Of a stretch of 9,073 bases of DNA, positions 1-5,891 are shown one piece after another; positions within the stretch are counted from its first letter, which is position 1, and the number at the start of each line of letters is the position of its first letter. The notes under the pieces were generated by a model. The model ran no database searches. It was given only the letters and a program-made list of their open reading frames with translations, and was not told where the DNA came from. The stretch is from Phycisphaerales bacterium UBA2396 (GTDB taxonomy: Bacteria > Planctomycetota > Phycisphaerae > Phycisphaerales > UBA1924): the NCBI GenBank assembly GCA_002343325.1, contig DDSG01000193.1:1-9073 (forward strand), given 5' to 3'. The position numbers were made by a program, and so were the translations under genes.

Positions 1-9
1 GGGCGGGGG

Positions 10-38
10 AAAAGAAAAACCCCCCGCGGGGCGGGGCG
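10..38 (-). terminator. possible intrinsic terminator of the HTH-membrane gene
   Basis: Read on the minus strand, a C-run (36-33) can pair with the G-run (25-20) across a short GC loop. It is followed at once by the T-rich tract TTTTTCTTTT (19-10), about 35-60 bases past the stop of the gene ending at 72. That is the form of a rho-independent terminator and the placement fits. The stem is short and can fold in several registers. It also lies at the extreme edge of the window, where base quality may be low, so confidence is limited. Confidence 0.35.
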
Positions 39-71
39 TTGTGCGTGATGGCGGATGCGGAGTCGGGTGGC

Positions 72-875
72 TTAGGCCTTGCGGCCGAGGAGCCAGCCGA
101 CGATGGCGGCGAGGAGGGTGAAGCCTCCGAAGGCGCCGACGATGATCATCATGTTCTCGCCGAGGAGTTTGAGGAGGAAGCCGGAGGAGCCGGTGATGGC
201 GAGGAGGACGGCGAAGGCGGTGCAGCCGAGCGCGACGAGGACGCCCAGGGCGAGCCCGCCGACGAGGCCCGAGCCGGGGCCGTCGTAGGGCTCGGCGTAG
301 GCGGCCATGAGGGGTGACATGCCGGCGTCTGCGCCGGCGGAGGGGGACTCGAAGAGAGCGCCGCCGCCGACGGCGGCCTCACCGGCATCGACACCGGGGG
401 CGGACTGGTCGGCCGAGCCGCTGCTGCTGTAGACGTTTTCGAGGCTGGTGACGCCGAGCGCGGTCTCGTCGATTTCGCGGGTGAGGTCGAGGAGGCCCGA
501 GCCGCTCTTGCCGGGGTCTTGGGAGAGGATGGAGGGAGAGTTGGTGATGCGGGTGACGGCGGAGGGGTCGGCGTCGTCGGTGCCGTCGGCCTCGAAGATG
601 CTGATGCCGGTCTGTTCCTTGTTGTCGACGTTGAGTGCGGCGGCGGAGCCGGAGGAAGCGAGGGTGAGAGGTTCGAGTTCGCCGGAGTCGGAGGCGAGTG
701 GGATGACGTCGTCGCCGCCGCGGGCAAGGAGATCGACCTGCTCGACCTTGAACATGATGCGGTCGCGGTCGCGGAACACTTCGAGTTCACGCCGGTCGCC
801 CATGGCCCGGACTTCGTCGGCGCTCTTGCCGAGCTTTTGGGCGGCTTCTTCCAGCGAGTAGAACATCTTGGCCAT
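72..875 (-). CDS. HTH (excisionase/MerR-like) domain protein with two C-terminal membrane helices
   Basis: The protein has 267 aa. The chosen ATG (875-873) has GGAG six bases upstream; an in-frame ATG at 974 would add 33 residues without domain character or a comparable SD. Residues 1-51 (MAKMFYSLEEAAQKLGKSAD..., then RDRDRIMFKVEQVDLLA) resemble the winged helix-turn-helix of excisionase/MerR-like proteins, with the pattern 'sLeEAAqkLgks..eVr' and a basic wing. Residues 55-200 are a low-complexity, acidic, Ser/Gly/Ala-rich linker containing SGSGLLDLTREIDETALG, which looks like a conserved short motif. Two hydrophobic segments follow (about 203-228 and 241-263) with a short basic tail GRKA. 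The DNA-binding-like domain is therefore probably cytoplasmic and tethered to the inner membrane. I recall this architecture (HTH plus linker plus helices) in planctomycete hypothetical proteins, but its function is not known to me. It is the last gene of three on this strand and is separated by 200 bases from the next, so it probably has its own promoter. DNA binding is inferred from the domain look only. Confidence 0.85.
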   Translation of the reverse strand: MAKMFYSLEEAAQKLGKSADEVRAMGDRRELEVFRDRDRIMFKVEQVDLLARGGDDVIPLASDSGELEPLTLASSGSAAALNVDNKEQTGISIFEADGTDDADPSAVTRITNSPSILSQDPGKSGSGLLDLTREIDETALGVTSLENVYSSSGSADQSAPGVDAGEAAVGGGALFESPSAGADAGMSPLMAAYAEPYDGPGSGLVGGLALGVLVALGCTAFAVLLAITGSSGFLLKLLGENMMIIVGAFGGFTLLAAIVGWLLGRKA

Positions 876-1075
876 GACGATCTCCGATCTTCGGACGAGA
901 TTTGTTCGGGTACGGACCCCGCCGGCGAGCTGCGCCGGGAGGGACAAACTAGCGGCAAAGAGGCCCGACGGCAAGCGGGCGACGAAGACGGTTCGATGGT
1001 ATGGGGGCAGAGGTTGCGTGGTCCCCGGGGAGTGCGAGGGGCGGGAACGTGGGCCCGGGGGGTTGGCGCGGGGTT
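876..1075 (-). promoter_or_regulatory. intergenic leader with two GC hairpins upstream of the HTH-membrane gene
   Basis: This 200-base gap separates two minus-strand genes. It holds a perfect 6-bp inverted repeat CCGGCG-AGCTG-CGCCGG (922-938), about 47 bases before the start at 875, and a 5-bp GCCCG/CGGGC stem (963-967 with 976-980). The second is followed on the minus strand by CTCTTTG, a weak match to a terminator for the upstream dockerin gene. No convincing -35/-10 pair was recognised. The Shine-Dalgarno GGAG lies six bases before the start codon. In DNA this GC-rich, short stems can arise by chance. Confidence 0.3.
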
Positions 1076-1879
1076 CTAGCAGCCGGCTTCGAAGGCGGTG
1101 ACGAAGGCGTCGAAGTCGAAGAAGTCGACGAAGCCGTCCTGGTCGAAATCGGCGGAGGAGCCCGGGGGGCAGGGGTCTCCCTCGAAGCAGGCGACGAAGG
1201 CGTCAAAGTCGAAGAAGTCGACGAAGCCGTCCTGGTCGAAATCGGCGGGGCAGGGAGGGTGGAGGGCGGCGTCGAGGGCGAAGGAGCAGCCGTCGGCGAG
1301 GGAGGAGCCCGGGAAGAGCGAGATGTTGGCGGCGGCGAAGGCGACGAGGGTGTAGTCGCCGGCGGGGAGGAGGGAGTGGAGCGAGATGGGCTGGGGGCTC
1401 TGGGCGTCGCGGATGAAGGAGACTTGTCCGGCAGCACCCTGGAGGAGGAGCTGGGCCTTGGAGACCTGGCCCAACGTGAGCGTGGCGTCGAGGGTGATCC
1501 AGGTTGGTGAGGCGAGGCGGAAGGAGATGAAGAAGGAGGACGAGGATTGGGCGTTGCCGGGGTCGCCCGAAGCACGCTGGCCCGAGGCGGAGGCGGCGCC
1601 GGAGGCGATGAAGTGCGAGGGTGAGACGGAAGAGGATTGCGAGGCCGAGGCGGTGGTGGAGGTGGTGCCCGAGGTGGCGTGGACGGAGAGGGGCGTGGGC
1701 GAGAAGGGGGCGAAGGGTGAGGAGGGGGTGGCGGCGTCGGCGTGGGTGGCGGAGCCGGCGGAGGCGGTGGCGGAGAGACGACGAACGTCCGAGAGCAGGG
1801 TTGCCTGGGCGTGTGCGGCGTTGGCGGCCGCGAGAGCGGCAACGGCGACGAGCCAGGGATGGGCCGGCGTAGACGACAT
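1076..1879 (-). CDS. secreted protein with duplicated C-terminal dockerin-like EF-hand repeats (GC-type end)
   Basis: The protein has 267 aa. Residues 1-24 form a signal peptide (hydrophobic LVAVAALAAANAAHA, AHA then Q25), although the n-region lacks Lys or Arg. Residues 30-115 are Ser/Ala/Thr-rich low complexity. Residues 115-205 look like a small beta domain (FFISFRLASPTWITLDATL ... LPAGDYTLVAFAAANIS). The C-terminus has two copies, 31 residues apart, of ADFDQDGFVDFFDFDAFV (212-229 and 243-260). Each has Asp at EF-loop positions 1, 3, 5, 9 and 12 (D213/215/217/221/224 and D244/246/248/252/255), so calcium binding is expected. The chain ends in Gly-Cys. Such Asp/Phe-rich dockerin-like tails ending in 'GC' are known on exported planctomycete proteins and are thought to act in surface attachment; that role is inferred here. 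No Shine-Dalgarno is evident before the ATG. It lies 97 bases downstream of another dockerin-like gene on the same strand. The exact ligand or enzymatic role is unknown, and no catalytic domain is visible. Confidence 0.85.
   Translation of the reverse strand: MSSTPAHPWLVAVAALAAANAAHAQATLLSDVRRLSATASAGSATHADAATPSSPFAPFSPTPLSVHATSGTTSTTASASQSSSVSPSHFIASGAASASGQRASGDPGNAQSSSSFFISFRLASPTWITLDATLTLGQVSKAQLLLQGAAGQVSFIRDAQSPQPISLHSLLPAGDYTLVAFAAANISLFPGSSLADGCSFALDAALHPPCPADFDQDGFVDFFDFDAFVACFEGDPCPPGSSADFDQDGFVDFFDFDAFVTAFEAGC
1100..1155 (-). repeat. 56-bp direct repeat, copy A (dockerin-like EF-hand unit 2)
   Basis: This 56-base unit recurs at 1193-1248 with one difference (g1112 against a1205), offset by 93 bases, exactly 31 codons. 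It encodes the second DFDQDGFVDFFDFDAF unit of the secreted protein. Identity at synonymous positions as well points to recent duplication or gene conversion rather than protein-level constraint alone. Confidence 0.9.
1193..1248 (-). repeat. 56-bp direct repeat, copy B (dockerin-like EF-hand unit 1)
   Basis: Partner of 1100-1155. The flanking bases (tcgaag upstream in both) are also partly conserved, so the duplicated module is probably the full 93-base unit, whose linker portion has diverged. In-frame spacing keeps the protein intact. Confidence 0.9.
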
Positions 1880-1899
1880 AAACGGATCAGAGGGAACAT

Positions 1900-1918
1900 A
1901 TCCCCTGCGGGTGGGGAT
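1900..1918 (-). other. small hairpin in the leader of the 267-aa dockerin gene
   Basis: ATCCCC (1900-1905) and GGGGAT (1913-1918) form a perfect 6-bp inverted repeat with a 7-base loop, about 21-39 bases before the start codon at 1879. That gene has no obvious Shine-Dalgarno, so a leader fold could matter for translation, but there is no direct support. The rest of the 1880-1978 gap shows neither a T-tract terminator nor a clear promoter, so the two dockerin genes may be cotranscribed. Confidence 0.25.
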
Positions 1919-1978
1919 GCCAGCCGCGGGGCGCGGAATCAGGGAGAAGGGTGGGAGTGAAGGTCCGAGAGGCTGGGA

Positions 1979-3034
1979 TCAGGTGGGGCCGCAGGGCGTC
2001 TCGAAGGCGCTGATGAAGGCGACGTAGTCGAAGAAGTCGAGGAAGAAGTCGCCGTTGAAGTCGCCGGCGAATGTGCCGGATTCGAAGGCGTTGAGGAAGC
2101 CGGCGAGGTCGGTCTCGTCGACGATGCCGTCGTTGTTGAAGTCGGCGTCGCAGCGGCGAGAGCCGTTGGCGATGAGTGTGGCTTCCTGGGAGAGGCCTGC
2201 GAGCCCGCTGGAAACGGTCTGGTTGAGGATGAGGTTGGCGGTCTGACCCGGGGGGAGGATGGTGGGGAGGGGGAGGGGCTGATTCTCGATGGCGGGGATG
2301 AGGGCGAGAAGTTCAGGGGGGAGAGGCTGGGACTGATCGAAAGCCCAGGAGATCTGGATGGCGGGGATGCCCAGATCGATCTCGCCGACAAGAGGGAGCA
2401 GGGCGGGGATGGGGGGAAGTGGTGCCGGGTTGCCGAGCAGGTCGCCCTCGATGGAGAAGAGGACGGGGACGGCGGCGGCGAAGGAGTAGCGGAGTTGGCC
2501 GAGCGGGGTGAGGACCGCGGGGGCGATGGGGGCGAGCTGTTCGGCGGTCAGTGTGGTGATGGCGATCTCGCCGAGGGGGATTCGGATGGGGATGTTGCCG
2601 GGGAAGAGGGAGTTGGGGGCAAAGGTGCGGAAGGTGTCGTAGATGAAGCCCGCGGAGAGAGTGGAGGTGAGCTGCCCGCCGCCGAGCAGGTCGACGTTGA
2701 GCGCGGAAACGTTGAGGAGGAGCGTGTCGGCGTCGACGTCGACCCGGAAGCGGCCGGAGGGTCGGGTGACGCTGTTGCCTTCGGCGGCGAGGTTGATGGA
2801 GGTGGGGATGGGCTGGTTGCCCGACCCGCCGAAGAGACCGGGGCGAGTGAGCGTGCCGGTGGGGTTGGATGCGGCGTCGTAATTCCCGATGAGCGAGCCC
2901 GTGAAATCAAGAGAAAGCAGGGGGCTTGTGCGCACGCTGGAGAGCTCTGGGTTGAAGAGGAAGATGTAGCTGTCGACGGCCAGGGCGCTGTGGGCGAAAG
3001 AGGCGGCGAGCACGATGGGCGAAATCAGACGCAT
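1979..3034 (-). CDS. secreted protein with C-terminal pair of dockerin-like EF-hand repeats
   Basis: The protein has 351 aa. The start ATG (3034-3032) is preceded by GGAGGAG five bases away, an excellent ribosome binding site. Residues 1-19 are a signal peptide (MRL, hydrophobic ISPIVLAASFAHSALA, cleavage after A19). Residues 20-290 are a beta-rich extracellular region with no recognised family: hydrophobic, Pro/Leu-rich stretches (LPPIPALLPLVGEIDLGIPAI; PLPPELLALIPAIENQPLPLP), few charges, no catalytic motif seen. Residues 295-345 hold two EF-hand loops. The first, in CDADFNNDGIVDETDL, has D298, N300, D302, D306 and D309. The second, in GDFNGDFFLDFFDY, has D325, N327, D329, D333 and D336, with Phe replacing the usual Gly at loop position 6. 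C295 and C348 bracket this module and could form a disulfide. The tail CGPT extends past the usual Gly-Cys type of ending. The protein is exported and probably binds calcium through this tail; surface attachment is inferred. It lies upstream of the second dockerin-like gene, same strand, 99 bases apart. Confidence 0.85.
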   Translation of the reverse strand: MRLISPIVLAASFAHSALAVDSYIFLFNPELSSVRTSPLLSLDFTGSLIGNYDAASNPTGTLTRPGLFGGSGNQPIPTSINLAAEGNSVTRPSGRFRVDVDADTLLLNVSALNVDLLGGGQLTSTLSAGFIYDTFRTFAPNSLFPGNIPIRIPLGEIAITTLTAEQLAPIAPAVLTPLGQLRYSFAAAVPVLFSIEGDLLGNPAPLPPIPALLPLVGEIDLGIPAIQISWAFDQSQPLPPELLALIPAIENQPLPLPTILPPGQTANLILNQTVSSGLAGLSQEATLIANGSRRCDADFNNDGIVDETDLAGFLNAFESGTFAGDFNGDFFLDFFDYVAFISAFETPCGPT

Positions 3035-3039
3035 GCAAA

Positions 3040-3067
3040 CTCCTCCGTGGTGGTCACGCGAACGTGA
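3040..3067 (-). promoter_or_regulatory. strong ribosome binding site and adjacent UUCG-loop hairpin/palindrome
   Basis: On the minus strand the Shine-Dalgarno GGAGGAG (3046-3040) sits before the start at 3034. Just upstream, TCACG-TTCG-CGTGA (3067-3054) is a perfect 5-bp stem closed by a UUCG loop in RNA. As DNA it is a short palindrome that a repressor could bind. The hairpin does not cover the Shine-Dalgarno, so it is more likely to stabilise the mRNA 5' part or be an operator than to block translation. Confidence 0.35.
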
Positions 3068-3161
3068 GCCCGAGAGCGTACACGGTGGTTTGATGGCGTT
3101 GAAGAGAATCCTGAGGTGGATGGGGGTGCCGCGGGAGAGTCAGCGGGGCGGGCACGACGGG

Positions 3162-3209
3162 AAAAACAATAAAGCCCACGACTCACCCGGAGGGTTCATC
3201 GTGGGCTTT
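3162..3209 (-). terminator. rho-independent terminator read on the minus strand
   Basis: AAAGCCCACGA (3171-3181) and TCGTGGGCTTT (3199-3209) are a perfect 11-bp inverted repeat with a 17-base loop that itself contains ACCC/GGGT. On the minus strand the stem is followed by ATTGTTTTTC (3170-3161), a proper U-tract. On the plus strand the stem is followed by G-runs, so terminator function should be one-directional. It lies about 130-175 bases upstream of the dockerin gene starting at 3034, with no recognised minus-strand protein gene to its right. It therefore ends either a small RNA or a leader transcript. Confidence 0.7.
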
Positions 3210-3230
3210 GGGGGTGGGGGCTGACTTGTT
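3162..3230 (-). ncRNA. hypothetical ~70-nt RNA or attenuated leader
   Basis: This is the interval between the predicted start near 3230 and the U-tract of the terminator. It would consist mostly of the 11-bp terminator hairpin with a C/A-rich 5' tail. If transcription reads through, the RNA becomes a leader of nearly 200 bases for the dockerin gene at 3034. No alternative antiterminator pairing was found by eye, so a regulated attenuator is not supported beyond the layout. Confidence 0.25.
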
Positions 3231-3264
3231 GGAGTAAGCATACTCGTTTCTGTTCGCCTGTCCA
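3229..3264 (-). promoter_or_regulatory. predicted sigma-70-like promoter with palindrome over the -10
   Basis: On the minus strand TGGACA (3264-3259) and TATGCT (3242-3237) are 16 bases apart, matching TTGACA/TATAAT at five and four positions. The -10 is embedded in a perfect palindrome GAGTA-AGCA-TACTC (3232-3245), an attractive operator. Transcription would start near 3230 and reach the terminator at 3162-3209 after roughly 70 bases. Whether planctomycete sigma factors use these boxes here is inference. Confidence 0.4.
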
Positions 3265-3293
3265 GCGATTTCCCGTGTCGGAGGGGGTGGAAT

Positions 3294-3308
3294 GTCAAAA
3301 TTCTTGAC
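3294..3308. promoter_or_regulatory. palindrome with divergent TTGAC boxes
   Basis: GTCAA-AATTC-TTGAC is a perfect 5-bp inverted repeat inside the AT-rich island. It places a -35-like TTGACC on the plus strand (3304-3309) and TTGACA on the minus strand (3298-3293). A plus-strand -10 would be TATTTG (3328-3333) at 18 bases spacing, a poor match. It could be an operator or part of the speA promoter; the evidence is limited to sequence shape. Confidence 0.3.
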
Positions 3309-3397
3309 CGGAATACCCCAATATGGTTATTTGATGGGGAGCGATTGGCGGTCTTGCGGGGCTGCTGCGGAGTCGGGGTTGGGCGGCCGAGATTTGC

Positions 3398-3425
3398 GGG
3401 AGAGGGGTTTGGGGGGTCGGCGGGG
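3398..3425 (+). other. G-quadruplex-type motif
   Basis: Four G-runs (3398-3400, 3404-3407, 3411-3416, 3422-3425) are separated by loops of 3, 3 and 5 bases, meeting the usual G3+N1-7 rule. It lies in the presumed speA leader on the sense strand. The whole + strand here is G-rich, so this may be compositional. Confidence 0.45.
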
Positions 3426-3842
3426 TTCGGCGTGGGTGTCGGCGTGGAGCGCATCGGCGTGCGGTGTGGGACGGTGAGCACGACGTCGGGATGGTGGCGA
3501 GACGAGCGCGGGCGAGGTGGAGACGTGAGGACGTGGTGGGTGTGGAAGACGGCGCGGGTTGGAGCGAGTCGGGCGAGGCGAGAGGTTGGTGGTTTGTGCG
3601 ATGGGGGTGAGGAAGAGGTGATGTGGGGGGAGGGGCGATGGGGGGCTTGCTTGGAAGTGCGGGGTCGATATTGTTTTTGTGGTCGGCGCGAGTGACGCGT
3701 CGGGTCGGGCAGATCGGGCGGCGGCATGCCGCGCACCTGCCGGAGCACATGCGGAGCGTCGAACACCGATTTCTCGACGCGTGAGCGCGGCGGTCCGAAC
3801 GGAGCAGATCCGCGGCGAGCGCGCAGAGGAACACTGTTCGAG

Positions 3843-5849
3843 ATGGCCACGATCACCAATGCGTCGTCGGTTTCGCAGGCGGCGAACCAGGGATTGTCCT
3901 CCGGGGTGTGGACGGTTCACGACTCTGAGCGTCTGTATGGGATCCGCGAGTGGGGCGCGGGGTACATCGGCGTGAACGAGGAGGGGCATCTGACGGTGAT
4001 GCCGGAGCGAGACGCGAAGCGGTCGATCGATCTGCACGAGGTGCTGGAGGGTTTGCGTGATCGGGAGATCTCGACGCCGGTGATCATCCGGTTTCGGGAT
4101 CTGCTGAAGCACAGGCTGATGGACATCCGCAACGCGTTCGACGCGGCGATCGCGGAGCATCAGTTCACGGGCGAGTACTGCTGTGTGTATCCGATCAAGG
4201 TGAACCAGCAGAGGCAGTTGTGCGAGGAAGTGCGGGACATCGGGCGGGAGCTTGGGTTCGGGCTGGAGGCGGGGAGCAAGCCGGAGTTGCTGGCGGTGCT
4301 GGGGCTGACGGAGGCGGCGCCGGCGATGCCGATCGTGTGCAACGGGTTCAAGGACTCGGAGTTCATCGAGACGGTGATCCTGGCGACGAAGCTTGGTCGG
4401 CACATCATCCCGGTGGTGGAGCGGTTCAGCGATCTGGAGTGGATCGTTCACCATGCGAAGAAGTACAACGTGAGGCCGAGGATCGGTGTGCGGGCCAAGC
4501 CCAGCGCGCAGGGAACGGGGCGGTGGGAGAGTTCGGGGGGTATGCGGAGCAAGTTCGGGCTGACGGTGACGGAGCTGCTGCACGCGGTGGAGTATCTGAA
4601 GCAGCACGGGATGCTGGATTGCCTGCGGATGATCCACTTCCATATCGGGAGCCAGGTGGGCGAGATCCGGAGCATCAAGGCTGCGGTGAACGAGCTTGCG
4701 CACATCTATTGCGAGTTGAAGGAGCTGGGGGCGGGGCTTGACACGATCGACGTGGGCGGGGGAATGGGGATCGATTATGACGGGTCGATGAGCAACAGCT
4801 CGTCGAGCGTGAATTACACGGTCGCGGAGTACGCGCGTGACATCGTGTACCGGGTGAAGAGCGTGTGCGACGCGGCGGGCTTTGCGCACCCGCGGATCAT
4901 CTCGGAGAGCGGGCGGGCGATGGTGGCGCACAGCTCGCTCTTGATCGTGGACGTGCTGGGGAAGACGGACTTTCCGACGGAGCCGGATCTTGCGGGGTGC
5001 GAGGCGCTGATGGCGAAGGAGGGGGAGAAGCCTCAGCCGGTGCTGGAGTTGATCGATGCGTGGGAGGCGTTGTCGCAGCCTCGGGTGAATCTGGTGGAGG
5101 TGTACCACGACGCGGTGCAGGCGCGTGAAGAGGCGATGAGCCTGTTCAACCTTGGGTATCTGTCGTTGCCGATGCGAGCGGCGACGGAGCGGCTGTTCTG
5201 GTCGATCGGCCGGCGGATCCACGATCTGGCGGTGGCGAAGGGTGAGATGCCGGACGATCTGTCGGACCTGCCGCAGGTGCTGTCGGACATCTACTACGTG
5301 AACTTCTCGATTTTCCAGAGTCTGCCGGATCACTGGGCGATCGATCAGTTGTTCCCGATCTGCCCGATCCACCGGCTGAACGAGAAGCCGACGCGGCAGG
5401 GAATTCTGGCGGACATCACGTGCGACTCGGACGGGCAGGTGGACAAGTTCTGCGACAAGAAGACGGCGTGCAAGGCGACGCTGGACCTGCACGACCTGAA
5501 GCCCGGGACGGACCGGAAGCCCGAGCCGTATTACCTGGGGATTTTCCTGCTTGGGGCGTATCAGGAGGTGCTGGGCGACCTGCACAACCTGTACGGGGAC
5601 ACGCACGTGGTGCACGTGTCGTTCGATGATTCGCCGGGCGTGGGTGACTGGGACCTTGACGAGGTGGTGGAGGGTGACACGGTCAAGGAAGTGCTGAGTT
5701 ACGTGCAGTACGACACGGAAGACCTGATCAAGGCGATGCGCAAGGACGTGGAGCGGTCGGTGAAGGCCGGTCGGATCAGCGTGCCGGAGGGTCAGAGCCT
5801 GCTCAAGTTCTACGACCAGGGGATGGAGGGGTACACGTACCTGGAGTAG
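3843..5849 (+). CDS. speA: biosynthetic arginine decarboxylase (SpeA)
   Basis: The protein has 668 aa, close to the ~660 of E. coli SpeA. It is a PLP enzyme (fold type III, alanine racemase-like barrel plus beta domain) converting arginine to agmatine and CO2, the first step of the agmatine route to putrescine. Family hallmarks seen: the PLP lysine in YPIKVNQ (K119), GLEAGSK, SSGGMRSKFGL, HFHIGSQ (H265), DVGGGMGIDYDG (G305 onward), SESGRAM (E355-R358), the cysteine loop TCDSDG (C527) and the C-terminal YTYLE that ends the family. The frame stays open 39 codons upstream to an ATG at 3726, but that extension is Arg/Gly-rich and unlike the family. The ATG at 3843 gives MATITNASS and a normal length, with only a weak AGAGGA 12 bases upstream. 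Neither agmatinase nor agmatine deiminase lies in the window, so speA appears to stand alone. A gene-free stretch of over 600 bases precedes it. It ends 42 bases from the convergent 84-aa gene, with no clear terminator between. Confidence 0.97.
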   Translation: MATITNASSVSQAANQGLSSGVWTVHDSERLYGIREWGAGYIGVNEEGHLTVMPERDAKRSIDLHEVLEGLRDREISTPVIIRFRDLLKHRLMDIRNAFDAAIAEHQFTGEYCCVYPIKVNQQRQLCEEVRDIGRELGFGLEAGSKPELLAVLGLTEAAPAMPIVCNGFKDSEFIETVILATKLGRHIIPVVERFSDLEWIVHHAKKYNVRPRIGVRAKPSAQGTGRWESSGGMRSKFGLTVTELLHAVEYLKQHGMLDCLRMIHFHIGSQVGEIRSIKAAVNELAHIYCELKELGAGLDTIDVGGGMGIDYDGSMSNSSSSVNYTVAEYARDIVYRVKSVCDAAGFAHPRIISESGRAMVAHSSLLIVDVLGKTDFPTEPDLAGCEALMAKEGEKPQPVLELIDAWEALSQPRVNLVEVYHDAVQAREEAMSLFNLGYLSLPMRAATERLFWSIGRRIHDLAVAKGEMPDDLSDLPQVLSDIYYVNFSIFQSLPDHWAIDQLFPICPIHRLNEKPTRQGILADITCDSDGQVDKFCDKKTACKATLDLHDLKPGTDRKPEPYYLGIFLLGAYQEVLGDLHNLYGDTHVVHVSFDDSPGVGDWDLDEVVEGDTVKEVLSYVQYDTEDLIKAMRKDVERSVKAGRISVPEGQSLLKFYDQGMEGYTYLE

Positions 5850-5891
5850 CGCGAGCGGAGGGGGGATGGGAGTGGGCAAGGGTGTGGGGGG

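Larger units (their letters stand above)
3210..3842. other. long intergenic region upstream of speA
   Basis: About 630 bases lack a convincing gene. Its left part holds the minus-strand promoter-like pair and, at 3291-3335, an unusually AT-rich island for this DNA. The middle (3340-3660) is G-rich, with runs fit for G-quadruplexes. The right end holds a 12-bp palindrome GCGGCATGCCGC (3721-3732). Open frames here read as Gly/Trp/Arg or Pro/Arg-rich low complexity on both strands, with no signal, domain or ribosome binding site, so I take them as chance. The region presumably carries the speA promoter and a long leader. Confidence 0.5.

Noticed and set aside
876..974. 33-codon extension of the HTH-membrane protein from ATG at 974
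   Set aside because: The ATG at 875 has GGAG at six bases and opens directly on the conserved HTH region; the extension has no family character.
1001..1510. Plus-strand frame opposite the dockerin repeats (Glu/Gly/Val-rich, itself repetitive)
   Set aside because: Its repeats are the complement of the real EF-hand repeats on the minus strand; no signal or start context.
3345..3695. 116-codon plus-strand frame in the gap before speA
   Set aside because: Gly/Val/Trp/Arg-rich reading of a G-rich stretch; no Shine-Dalgarno, no recognisable pattern.
3721..3732. 12-bp palindrome GCGGCATGCCGC upstream of speA
   Set aside because: Short GC-rich palindromes are expected by chance in this composition; no second copy or promoter context was seen.
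3726..3842. 39-codon N-terminal extension of speA from an upstream ATG
   Set aside because: The extension is Arg/Gly-rich, lacks a Shine-Dalgarno and would lengthen the protein beyond the family; the start at 3843 gives 668 aa, close to E. coli SpeA.
3140..3859. 239-codon minus-strand frame in the intergenic region, and the 18-19-residue tail starting at the ATG inside the terminator loop
   Set aside because: Pro/Ser/Arg low complexity, no ribosome binding site, and the segment is better explained as a terminator hairpin.
3327..5879. Very long minus-strand open frame (850 codons) antisense to speA
   Set aside because: The translation is His/Arg/Leu/Pro-rich with no domain, and is the expected by-product of GC-rich codon use on the opposite strand; speA on the plus strand is unmistakable.
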